DNA of 43,518 bases from Clostridia bacterium (GTDB lineage: Bacteria > Bacillota > Clostridia > Oscillospirales > Acutalibacteraceae). Below are positions 25,693-33,388 of the stretch, piece after piece. A program made the position numbers and the translations under genes. The stretch covers positions 1-43,518 of the forward strand of contig JAFRXY010000076.1 in assembly GCA_017441385.1 (NCBI GenBank), in the 5' to 3' direction. Position 1 is the stretch's first letter; every line of letters starts with the position of its first letter. The notes below the pieces were generated by a model. It had not been told where the DNA came from, ran no database searches, and was given only the letters and a program-made list of their open reading frames with translations.

Positions 25693-25793
25693 GAATCCTA
25701 TCATTTTATGTCTTTCTGATTGTCTGTGTATTATAAAGCCAGTATTTTTGTTGGAAGTAATATCTGTCTTACTATATCAAGGGAGTTTCTGTT

Positions 25794-26933
25794 TTGAAAA
25801 ATATATCATTTAATGTGCCGCCTAAAACCGGCAAAGAAGAGGAATGTATCCGCAAGGCGATAGAAAGCCGGCATATCTGCGGCGACGGAGAATTCACCAA
25901 GCTGTGTTCGTCTTTTTTGGAAAAGGATACGGGGGCGAAGCGTGTGCTGCTCACGACGTCAGGAACCCATTCACTGGAATTGGCGGCTCACCTCTGCGAT
26001 CTGCAATCCGGGGATGAAGTTATCCTGCCGTCATACACTTTTTCTTCTACCGCCAACGCCTTTGCGCTGGAAGGCGCCACACTGGTTTTTGTCGATGTTG
26101 ATCCTAAGACTATGAATATCAGTCCGGAAGCCATAGAACAAGCGATTACAGACAAAACAAAGGTGATTTGCGCCGTGCATTACGCCGGTGTTGGCTGCGA
26201 TATGGACAGAATCTGCGACATTGCGTCGCGTTACGGTCTGATGCTTGTTGAGGACGCGGCTCAGGCTGTCTGTGCCGATTACAAAGGAAAGCGGCTGGGG
26301 ACATTTGGCACCTTCGGCTGCTACAGTTTCCACGAAACCAAGAATTACAGCATGGGCGAAGGCGGCGCACTTCTGATCAACGACGCTTCGTATATTGAAC
26401 GCGCTGAGATTATGCGGGAAAAGGGAACCGACCGCAGCCTTTTCCTTCGGGGTCAGGTGGACAAATACACATGGCGCGACATCGGGTCTTCCTATCTTCC
26501 CAGCGAACTCAACGCCGCCTATCTGTGGCCGCAGCTTGAGATGTTCCGGGAGATCAACGAGAACAGGCTTGCAAGCTGGAACCGATATTACAAGGCCCTT
26601 TCCCGGCTGTCGGAAAAAGGCAAAATCGAGCTTCCCTATGTGCCTTCCGAGTGTTCGCACAACGCCCACATGTTCTATATCAAAACAAAGTCGCTGGGTG
26701 AAAGAACATCCCTTTCTGCCTTCTTAAAAGAAAGAGGCATTCTGGCTGTATTTCACTATGTGCCGCTTCATTCCGCTGCTGCCGGAAGAAAATACGGCCG
26801 CTTCAACGGTGAAGATCTCTATACGACTTCGGAAAGTGAACGTCTGCTCAGACTTCCTATGTATTACGGTCTGGAACCTGCTGATATTGATTGGATTGTA
26901 AATTCAATTTATGATTTCTACGCCAACAACTGA
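25794..26933 (+). CDS. wecE: dTDP-4-keto-6-deoxyhexose aminotransferase (WecE/RffA type)
   Basis: A 379-residue DegT/DnrJ/EryC1 PLP aminotransferase. It has TTSGTHSLELAA, the block ILPSYTFSSTANAFAL, and the PLP lysine K183 in HETKNYSMGEGGAL, whose sequence is close to the WecE subgroup that forms dTDP-4-amino-4,6-dideoxygalactose. The TTG start at 25794 has AAGGGAG about 9 nt upstream. With rfbA and rfbB just before it, it would complete synthesis of dTDP-Fuc4N or a close isomer (established for the family, inferred here). A terminator follows. Confidence 0.88.
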   Translation: MKNISFNVPPKTGKEEECIRKAIESRHICGDGEFTKLCSSFLEKDTGAKRVLLTTSGTHSLELAAHLCDLQSGDEVILPSYTFSSTANAFALEGATLVFVDVDPKTMNISPEAIEQAITDKTKVICAVHYAGVGCDMDRICDIASRYGLMLVEDAAQAVCADYKGKRLGTFGTFGCYSFHETKNYSMGEGGALLINDASYIERAEIMREKGTDRSLFLRGQVDKYTWRDIGSSYLPSELNAAYLWPQLEMFREINENRLASWNRYYKALSRLSEKGKIELPYVPSECSHNAHMFYIKTKSLGERTSLSAFLKERGILAVFHYVPLHSAAAGRKYGRFNGEDLYTTSESERLLRLPMYYGLEPADIDWIVNSIYDFYANN

Positions 26934-26954
26934 CTTATCAATACACAAAAAAAG

Positions 26955-27003
26955 TCATACCTGTTACCCGTTTTTTGTCGAGTTTGCAGGTATGATTTTT
27001 TAT
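26955..27003 (+). terminator. Intrinsic terminator of the dTDP-amino-sugar genes
   Basis: TCATACCTG (26955-26963) and CAGGTATGA (26987-26995) form a perfect 9-bp stem, followed by TTTTTTT. Confidence 0.88.
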
Positions 27004-27033
27004 ATTTTTACTGTTTATCAGAAATAAAAAATA

Positions 27034-27062
27034 TTGATTTTTATTTTGGAGTATGGTATAAT
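27034..27062 (+). promoter_or_regulatory. Promoter of kinase/anchor module A
   Basis: TTGATT (27034-27039), 17 bp, TATAAT (27057-27062), 77 nt before the start codon at 27140. Confidence 0.75.
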
Positions 27063-27139
27063 ACTGCTTAGTTATATTTCCGTTTCCCTGTTTGTTCTCG
27101 GAAACAGTTGATAACAGGGAATGATGAGGAGAAGATGAT

Positions 27140-28630
27140 ATGAATAATTCCAGCAATGTGCAAGGTGAAGTACAAAAGGACGAGGTGTTCGATATACTGT
27201 CGTTTCTTCAGTTTTTGCTGACAAAAATGAAATTGCTCGTTATCGGACTCATAGCGGGAGCCTTGGTGGGCTGGGCGTTGTCCATGTTTGTGATTCCCCC
27301 GAAGTATTCGTCCTATGTTGACCTGTATATAACCAACAGCAAAAAAACAGACTCCGATTCGGTTGGATACAACGATATTACGGCTGCCCAGAAGCTCGCA
27401 AGCACATATGTGGTCATTCTCCAATCGAATACTGTCACTAAGGAAGTTCTGAAGAACGTGGATTCGGAAATGACAATCGATCAGTTGCTTTCTGTGACAT
27501 CATTTACATCTGTACAGAATACCGAAGTGCTTCGTATCACTGTAGAAACGAATGACCCGCAGCTGACGAAAGAGATTTGTGATTCATATATGAATACCGC
27601 TCAGAATGCGCTTGACTCGATTGTCGGAGCCGGTTCTGTCAAGGTAATCAGCAAACCCAAGCTTCCTGAAAGTCCAAGTTCTCCCAGTATTAGGAAATAT
27701 ACCGCAATCGGCGGCTTTTTGGGTCTTGCCCTCATGATCGGTATTGCTTTTCTCAGTATGACGCTGAATCGCCCGATAAGCGACGATAAATCGCTCAGTG
27801 AGCGCTACTCAATCCCCGTTCTCGGCAAAGTGCCTGATTTCTTCCAGTTTTCCAAGGCGCTTAATATCTCCAAACAAGACATAAAGAAAAATCAGAAGCT
27901 CAAGGCAAAAAATCCAGATAACGAAAAAATCATTACATCTGCCACAATTCTGAACGATAAAACACCCTTCCCGATCAAGGAGGCTTATAACGGTATTCGT
28001 TCCAATATTCTGTTTTCACTGGCCAGTATGAAAAACGGCGTGATTATTGTAACCAGTCCCAATGCAAATGACCTTAAAACGACCACATCCATCAATCTTG
28101 CCATATCTATGGCCAATATCGGCGCCAAAGTGCTGCTGATTGACTGCGATCTGAGAAACGCCTCCATCTACAGGCAGTTTAAGCAGTCTAATCAGAAGGG
28201 GCTTTCCCGCGTTATCACGGGTTTTGAAAGTTTTGAGGATTCCGTGGTTAAGGATGTTGCGCCGGGAGTCGATTTTCTCGCGGCAGGTCCGCTGACGCCA
28301 CGGCCCTCCGAGCTGCTCGGTTCGAGCGGTATGACGGATTTCCTGAAACGGCAGGCGTACTTTTATGATTTCGTCATTCTCGACACATCGCCTATCAACA
28401 CCGTTTCCGATTCACTTTCCATGATCTCTGTTGCGGCCGGAATGATTTTGGTTGCAAGGCAGAATAAGACGACTTTCAACGACATTGATAAGGCAATCAA
28501 TTCCATTAAAATGGCTAACGGTCAGATAATCGGCTTTATATTGACCGATGTGGATGCATCAGGCGGCGGCTATGGTTACGGAAAGTACGGTTATGGTTAC
28601 GGTTACGGCGAAAGCAGAAAAACAAAGTAA
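27140..28630 (+). CDS. Wzz/BY-kinase-like fusion protein A (polysaccharide co-polymerase), degenerate P-loop
   Basis: A 496-residue protein that joins a Wzz/CpsC-type chain-length domain to a CpsD/CapB-type tyrosine kinase domain. Membrane segments are at about residues 33-52 and 187-207, bracketing an extracytoplasmic domain with YVDLYITNSKKTDSDS. The cytoplasmic half has Walker A' LLIDCDLRNASIYRQF and Walker B FVILDTSPINTVSDS. Walker A reads TSPNANDLKTTTSINLA: Lys313 and Thr314 remain but the loop glycines of PGxGKS are gone. The tail is tyrosine-rich (YGYGKYGYGYGYG), the usual autophosphorylation cluster. Fusion in one chain is like proteobacterial Wzc, whereas many Firmicutes split the two parts. 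It forms an operon with the next gene. Activity as a kinase is uncertain. Confidence 0.88.
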   Translation: MNNSSNVQGEVQKDEVFDILSFLQFLLTKMKLLVIGLIAGALVGWALSMFVIPPKYSSYVDLYITNSKKTDSDSVGYNDITAAQKLASTYVVILQSNTVTKEVLKNVDSEMTIDQLLSVTSFTSVQNTEVLRITVETNDPQLTKEICDSYMNTAQNALDSIVGAGSVKVISKPKLPESPSSPSIRKYTAIGGFLGLALMIGIAFLSMTLNRPISDDKSLSERYSIPVLGKVPDFFQFSKALNISKQDIKKNQKLKAKNPDNEKIITSATILNDKTPFPIKEAYNGIRSNILFSLASMKNGVIIVTSPNANDLKTTTSINLAISMANIGAKVLLIDCDLRNASIYRQFKQSNQKGLSRVITGFESFEDSVVKDVAPGVDFLAAGPLTPRPSELLGSSGMTDFLKRQAYFYDFVILDTSPINTVSDSLSMISVAAGMILVARQNKTTFNDIDKAINSIKMANGQIIGFILTDVDASGGGYGYGKYGYGYGYGESRKTK

Positions 28631-28647
28631 AAAGAGGATGAGGTTTT

Positions 28648-30117
28648 TTGAGCAAAGAAAACAAGAATGATATAAAAATGAGTTCCGTCTATCTGGATGC
28701 TTTTCGCAAAAGAAAAAACGAGCAGCTCGCATCGGAAATCGATTTATCCGAACCCCATGGCGTAAAAAAAGTCAACCAGTCGGCGAATTCCGTTTTTCTG
28801 GAGTCATTTAGAAAGAAAAAAAACAAGTTCCTTGCAGCTGAACTGAATATTCAGGATGCTCCGACAGCAGCTTCAGAAGACACCCCATCCGCTCACTCTG
28901 AGCAAAAGGCTGATTCCCCGCAGCCCGCTCCCGAAGAAAGGTCATCGGATAAGAAAACCGTTCCGGAAGTTGCGGAAACCGAGAAACCGGATGATGCCGG
29001 AACTTCCGAAAAAAAGGCGAAAACCCGGAGCAGCCGTTTCAAAAGATTGCCACGGAACAGCGTGGCTGACGGAAATGAAAGCCAAGCAGAGGGGAATTCT
29101 CCCGAAGCAACCGGCCTTGCTGTAGATGAAGCCGCTGCCGCGGCGGCAACCGCCATTGCTGCTACGCCCGATAAAACCGCAGATCCGGCGGATTCTACCT
29201 CAACGACCGATACCGATTCCGAACAAACCGAAGCAAAGACTCCTTCCGATTCGGAACAGCCGGAAGAAAAGTCCGATACTGAATCCGAACAGCCGGAAGA
29301 AAAGTCCGATACTGAATCCGAACAGCCGGAAGAAAAGTCCGATACTGAATCCGAACAGCCGGAAGAGAAGACTGACACAGAATCAGAACAGCCGGAAGAG
29401 AAGACTGACACAGAATCAGATCAGCCGGAAGAGAAGACTGATGCCGACACGGAACAGCCGGAAGAGAAGACCGATGCTGAATCAGATCAGCTGGAAGAAA
29501 AGGCTGATACCGACACGGAACAGCCGGAAGAAAAGGAAGATTCCGAATCCGCTCAAGCAGATTCCAAGACCGATACCGGCTCAGCAGAATCAATTAAAAA
29601 GACATCCGATAAACGCAAAGCGCAAATTGCTGTCCTGATCAGTCTTTCCATCATCATCATGTGCGAATTTGTGCTGGTTTTCAAATTAGCCAAGGCTTCT
29701 TTGGGCTCTGACAAAGAAAGCATATCGTATTCTTCTCAGGGCGAAACAAGCCAATCGGATTTACAGATCACGCAGCCTTCCGGTGAGAGCACCACTGTAG
29801 CATCTTCCTCTACGACTGATACAACAGCCTCCGAACCCACTACCACCACTGCTGTTGAAACGACAACCACTACCGCTGCCATCTATTACGCGCCCCTTTC
29901 GCCGGGGCAGCAAAGCGATGATGTCATGAAAATGCAGAAGCGTCTGGCAGAGCTTGGATATATCACTAAAAAAAGCTGTACCGGTTTTTACGGGGAATAT
30001 ACGGTTAAAATGATTAAAATGTTCCAGGAGAAAGCCGGGCTTAGCAAAACGGGAATCGCCGATTCAGAGACACTCGCCAGATTGTATGCTGATGACGCAC
30101 CGGACTGTTTTCATTAA
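28648..30117 (+). CDS. Membrane protein A with duplicated N-terminal FRKRK motif, acidic repeats and peptidoglycan-binding domain
   Basis: A 489-residue protein of an arrangement I do not know by name. Two copies of a basic motif lie at about residues 13-36 (SVYLDAFRKRKNEQLASEI) and 48-70 (SVFLESFRKKKNKFLAAEL). An acidic region follows with tandem 11-residue repeats SEQPEEKSDTE (about 202-300). One membrane segment is at about 324-350 (IAVLISLSIIIMCEFVLVF), then a Ser/Thr-rich linker, and a C-terminal PG_binding_1 domain (SPGQQSDDVMKMQKRLAELG ... TGIADSETLARLY). Predicted topology has the FRKRK motifs and repeats in the cytoplasm, the PG-binding domain outside. TTG start at 28648 after GAGGATGAGG, 17 bp behind the kinase-like gene. 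Confidence 0.85.
   Translation: MSKENKNDIKMSSVYLDAFRKRKNEQLASEIDLSEPHGVKKVNQSANSVFLESFRKKKNKFLAAELNIQDAPTAASEDTPSAHSEQKADSPQPAPEERSSDKKTVPEVAETEKPDDAGTSEKKAKTRSSRFKRLPRNSVADGNESQAEGNSPEATGLAVDEAAAAAATAIAATPDKTADPADSTSTTDTDSEQTEAKTPSDSEQPEEKSDTESEQPEEKSDTESEQPEEKSDTESEQPEEKTDTESEQPEEKTDTESDQPEEKTDADTEQPEEKTDAESDQLEEKADTDTEQPEEKEDSESAQADSKTDTGSAESIKKTSDKRKAQIAVLISLSIIIMCEFVLVFKLAKASLGSDKESISYSSQGETSQSDLQITQPSGESTTVASSSTTDTTASEPTTTTAVETTTTTAAIYYAPLSPGQQSDDVMKMQKRLAELGYITKKSCTGFYGEYTVKMIKMFQEKAGLSKTGIADSETLARLYADDAPDCFH
29251..29580 (+). repeat. In-frame 33-bp tandem repeat, about ten units
   Basis: Units start at 29251 and repeat every 33 bp. Two units (29284-29316 and 29317-29349) are identical by eye and later ones diverge gradually; the tenth is degenerate. 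Each encodes an 11-residue acidic unit like SEQPEEKSDTE. Because 33 is a multiple of three, gain or loss of a unit would change length without a frameshift. The paralogue at 34898 lacks this tract. Confidence 0.9.
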
Positions 30118-30156
30118 CAATCAGATTAACGGATGAAGTTATTGCATGAATGATTC

Positions 30157-30195
30157 AAAACGCCAAAGATCCTTTTTCCGGGTTTTTGGCGTTTT
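30157..30195 (+). terminator. Intrinsic terminator of module A
   Basis: AAAACGCCAAA (30157-30167) and TTTGGCGTTTT (30185-30195) form a perfect 11-bp stem whose right arm supplies the T run. Confidence 0.88.
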
Positions 30196-30269
30196 CGGTT
30201 CACAGGGTAGGGACATTTCTCTTTTGAATTTGTGATTCTGAATACTAATGACGGAGGTTCAAAATTATT

Positions 30270-31040
30270 ATGCTAACCAATTATCACACCCATTGCAACC
30301 GATGCAAGCATGCGGAGGGCAGCGTGGAGCATTATGTTCAGCAGGCGATCATGGAAGGATTCAGTGTGCTTGGAATGAGTGATCACCTGCCTTACCCGAA
30401 TTTTGATTACGGATTCCGAATGGATTTTGCCGAGATAGAGGATTACATTGCCGAAGTTCGTGAGGCACAGAAGAAATACGGGGACAGGCTCACCCTGCTG
30501 CTCGGCTTTGAGAGCGAATATTTGAGGGAATATCGCAGGTTCTACGAGAAACTGCTCGACAAATACGGCGTTGAATACCTTGTGCTGGGGCAGCATTTCT
30601 ATGACATCGGCGGACACTGGCAGAGCGCATATGACATTTCCGACACTGCCGAATGCGTTACTTACGCACGCAGCGTCAGCGAGGGTCTGGACACGGGTTA
30701 TTATTCCCTTCTGGCGCACCCCGACATCGTTGGGGTCAATTGCCTTGAATGGGATAGGAATATGGATGAAATGACTGACATTATCATCAACAGTGCCGTT
30801 AAGAATGACATTCCCATGGAAATCAACGCCAACGGTGTGCGCAGGGGATATGTCACTGACGGACTGGGAATGCACTACACCTACCCGCACTTCCTTTTCT
30901 GGGAAAAGGTCGCTGAAAGCGGCGCGAAGGTGATCATCAGCTCAGATTGCCATCACCCCGCGCTCCTCAATGACAAGGATGTGGGAAAATGCCGCACCAT
31001 TGCCCGCAACTGGGGGTTGAATGTCATAGAAAAGCTCTGA
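30270..31040 (+). CDS. PHP-family phosphatase (histidinol-phosphatase HisK type)
   Basis: A 256-residue PHP phosphoesterase. Metal-binding motifs in order: YHTHCNRCKHAEG, MSDHLPYP, GFESEY, LGQHFYD, LAHPDIVG and SSDCHHPALL. The RCKHAEG N-terminus and overall pattern match HisK-type histidinol-phosphatase, which makes histidinol in histidine synthesis. Its place between two BY-kinase-like modules raises the option that it is used as a protein tyrosine phosphatase, as PHP-type CpsB is in streptococcal capsule loci, although CpsB has a different N-terminal signature. GGAGG lies 12 nt before the ATG. It stands alone between a terminator and a structured gap. Confidence 0.82.
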   Translation: MLTNYHTHCNRCKHAEGSVEHYVQQAIMEGFSVLGMSDHLPYPNFDYGFRMDFAEIEDYIAEVREAQKKYGDRLTLLLGFESEYLREYRRFYEKLLDKYGVEYLVLGQHFYDIGGHWQSAYDISDTAECVTYARSVSEGLDTGYYSLLAHPDIVGVNCLEWDRNMDEMTDIIINSAVKNDIPMEINANGVRRGYVTDGLGMHYTYPHFLFWEKVAESGAKVIISSDCHHPALLNDKDVGKCRTIARNWGLNVIEKL

Positions 31041-31062
31041 GGTCAAAAAAATAGGTACGCGG

Positions 31063-31175
31063 TATTGCAAAGGGGCAATCGTGCATGGAAAGAGGATAGT
31101 TATTCTAATTGCGAAAATAATTCAATTGGAATATTGTATAAAAATTGCTATGAACAAGCGGCAATTTTATACAAT
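31063..31175 (+). promoter_or_regulatory. Cluster of three hairpins in the gap before the LCP operon
   Basis: ATTGC/GCAAT (31064-31079 region), ATTCTAATTG with CAATTGGAAT (31102-31111 with 31123-31132, one G-U) and ATTGTATAAAAATTGC with GCAATTTTATACAAT (31133-31148 with 31161-31175, one bulged base). The last is a long AT-rich stem that could end the PHP transcript or bind a regulator. The remainder of 31041-31331 holds only the promoter at 31230. Confidence 0.5.
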
Positions 31176-31229
31176 GTGATGTTTTGCCAGTTTGTCCTAA
31201 AAATTAACAATTTTATAGGGCAGTAGATA

Positions 31230-31258
31230 TTGATTTTTTTGTTGATGTATGATATAAT
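31230..31258 (+). promoter_or_regulatory. Promoter of the LCP/module B operon
   Basis: TTGATT (31230-31235), 17 bp, TATAAT (31253-31258). It also shows that in-frame ATG codons upstream of 31332 are unlikely starts for the LCP gene. Confidence 0.75.
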
Positions 31259-31331
31259 GCCAAATATATTTGTAGAGCTTTTATTGGCAAGAATTTGCTG
31301 TGATCATACATGTTTTTTGGGGGGCTTATCG

Positions 31332-32387
31332 ATGGACGGTGAAATACAGAAGGATAAAGCAGCCGGGAATACCGCTCTGTCAGATACAATAAACCAGCCT
31401 AAAAAAGGGCACAGCAGGAAGACGAAGGTGGCTGTAATTGTCATGTCTGCCGTTTTGATTGTACTTTTGACGGCGTCATTGACGGTTATCGTACTGTTTT
31501 CTCATTATTATTCTTTGATGGATACGGGCGATCATGACGGCGATTACAGTCATGTGGAATCCATCACAGACAGTGATCTGGAAATAGGACAAAGCGCCGA
31601 GCTGCCCGAAGATGCTATTTATTCGGACAGCAATATCCTGAATATTCTGCTGATCGGAACCGATGAACGCATTGAGCAATTCGATCCTTATGCAAGAGCG
31701 GATTCCATCATGGTGCTTTCTCTTAATAAAAAGACGCACTCTGTCAGACTGGTTTCGCTGGAACGCGGAATGACGGTACGTCTGCCGGGAGAAAAAAGAT
31801 ACGACCTCCTGACCCATACATTTCATTACGGCGGAGCAAAGCTGGTCATTCAAACCGTCCGCACCCATTTCAGTCTGGATACGGAAAAATATGTCAGGGT
31901 GAATTTTTATGTCTTTCGGAAGCTGATCGATTGCATCGGGGGAGTGGATATCACTCTTACAGCGAAGGAAGCGGATGCTTTGAACCAATACTTACCTTGT
32001 CAGGTTTCAGAAGGAAAAAATCACCTCGACGGCTACAGCGCGTTGATGTTTGCCAGACTGAGAAGTATTGACAGCGACTGGCAAAGAATAAAACGCCAGC
32101 GCAAGGTGATTGCCTCCGTCAAAAACGGGTTCAAAGACAAGTCTGTTCTGGAATTGAATCAGATTGCCAATGAGTGTCTGCCGTTTGTCCAGACCAACCT
32201 CACATCTCTGGAGTTTGCCGATCTCATGCTGAATCTGCCACAGTACGTAAACGGGGATTTCAAAGAAATGACCATTCCGAAAAAAGGCACTTATAAGGGT
32301 CTTGGGAATGTTGATTTTAAGGGAAACAGCCGGATCCTTCGCGAATTCCTTTACGGAAAAACAAAGGAAACAACCGTAACGGGGTGA
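31332..32387 (+). CDS. LytR-CpsA-Psr (LCP) family protein 1, divergent active site
   Basis: A 351-residue membrane protein: a short cytoplasmic N-terminus, one membrane segment (about residues 36-60), then an extracellular LCP domain from NILNILLIGTDER. LCP enzymes transfer undecaprenyl-linked glycopolymers to peptidoglycan. Conserved parts present are YVRVNFYVFRKLIDCIGGVDI and HLDGYSALMFARLRSIDSDW. Several key positions differ from the norm kept in the next gene: ADSIMV for SDTMM, ERG for ERD (G146), and LLTHTF for KLNHTF. Activity may be altered. ATG 31332 follows GGGGGG. It starts an operon that continues through 36037. Confidence 0.88.
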   Translation: MDGEIQKDKAAGNTALSDTINQPKKGHSRKTKVAVIVMSAVLIVLLTASLTVIVLFSHYYSLMDTGDHDGDYSHVESITDSDLEIGQSAELPEDAIYSDSNILNILLIGTDERIEQFDPYARADSIMVLSLNKKTHSVRLVSLERGMTVRLPGEKRYDLLTHTFHYGGAKLVIQTVRTHFSLDTEKYVRVNFYVFRKLIDCIGGVDITLTAKEADALNQYLPCQVSEGKNHLDGYSALMFARLRSIDSDWQRIKRQRKVIASVKNGFKDKSVLELNQIANECLPFVQTNLTSLEFADLMLNLPQYVNGDFKEMTIPKKGTYKGLGNVDFKGNSRILREFLYGKTKETTVTG

Positions 32388-32395
32388 AAATGCAT

Positions 32396-33373
32396 ATGAA
32401 GAAGAAATCTGAAATCATCATTGCCGCATCCTGTAGTTTACTGATTGTGGTGCTCCTTATCATTAACTTTGCGGTTGGCACGTTTTATCGCTATTACTCT
32501 ATGATTTCCGTGACGGAGGAAGACGATTACAGCGATTTGCTGGTTTCTTACTCTGATGAAGAACCGGCAGCACCGTCGGATATAGAGATAGAATTGCCGG
32601 AGGGAAGCGTTTTTTACAATAAGGATGTAATGAATATTCTTCTGATCGGCACGGATGAACGGAATGAACATTTTTACAGGGCGGCGCGTTCCGATACCAT
32701 GATGCTGATGTCCCTCAACAAAAACACTTTTGACGTCAAACTGGTTTCGTTTGAACGCGATATGTATGTAGCGATACCCAAAATCCCTTCCAGAAATCCC
32801 GACAAGCTCAATCACACCTTCCAGTTCGGAGGCGCGAAACTCCTGATGGAAACGCTGCGGACGCATTTCAACCTTGATGTGCAAAAATATGTCCGTGTCA
32901 ATTTTTTTGTTTTTGAAAAGCTGGTAGATGAGATCGGCGGCGTGGATATCGTTCTGACAAAAACAGAAGCCAATATCATTACCAACGATACGGGCAGATT
33001 GTATTCTCACCCCTATAAAGAAGGCAGAAACCATCTTGACGGCGCCGCCGCGCTCTGCTATTGCAGAATCAGGAAAATCGACAGCGACTGGGAGCGTGTC
33101 AAGCGGCAACAGAACGTGATTGTCGCGGTAAAAAAAAGCTTCAGCAAAAAATCCGTAGGCGATCTGAAGAGAATTGTGGATACATGTCTGCCATATGTTC
33201 AAACCAATCTTTCTGCATCTGAATGCGCCTATCTCCTGCTGAATATCGCGGATTATGCCAAGGCGGATGTATCCCGGATGACTATTCCCGACCGAAAGAC
33301 ATTCATAGATCTGGAACATGTCGATTTCAAAACCAACACAAAAATTCTCAGAGAATTTTTATATAACAAATGA
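32396..33373 (+). CDS. LytR-CpsA-Psr (LCP) family protein 2
   Basis: A 325-residue LCP protein with an N-terminal membrane anchor (about residues 7-28) and the canonical residues: ARSDTMMLMSLN, VSFERDMYVAIP, DKLNHTFQFGGAK, YVRVNFFVFEKLVDEIGGVD and RNHLDGAAALCYCRIRKIDS then RVKRQ. It should attach a wall polymer to peptidoglycan outside the cell. The start is not certain: GTG 32384, ATG 32390 and ATG 32396 are in frame; the last is preferred because GGGGTG at 32381-32386 is then 9 nt away. It is adjacent to LCP 1 and 15 bp ahead of the kinase-like gene B. Confidence 0.92.
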   Translation: MKKKSEIIIAASCSLLIVVLLIINFAVGTFYRYYSMISVTEEDDYSDLLVSYSDEEPAAPSDIEIELPEGSVFYNKDVMNILLIGTDERNEHFYRAARSDTMMLMSLNKNTFDVKLVSFERDMYVAIPKIPSRNPDKLNHTFQFGGAKLLMETLRTHFNLDVQKYVRVNFFVFEKLVDEIGGVDIVLTKTEANIITNDTGRLYSHPYKEGRNHLDGAAALCYCRIRKIDSDWERVKRQQNVIVAVKKSFSKKSVGDLKRIVDTCLPYVQTNLSASECAYLLLNIADYAKADVSRMTIPDRKTFIDLEHVDFKTNTKILREFLYNK

Positions 33374-33388
33374 CAAGGAGCCGATTAA

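Noticed and set aside
24700-26933. A dTDP-rhamnose operon
   Set aside because: rfbC and rfbD are missing and a WecE-type aminotransferase follows rfbB, so a 4-amino sugar is the better prediction.
27140-28630. A ParA/MinD-type partition ATPase
   Set aside because: The Wzz domain, two membrane segments and Tyr-rich tail fit a polysaccharide co-polymerase/BY-kinase.
29251-29580. A CRISPR-like array
   Set aside because: The repeats are contiguous 33-bp units without spacers and are in frame with a protein, so they are a coding tandem repeat.
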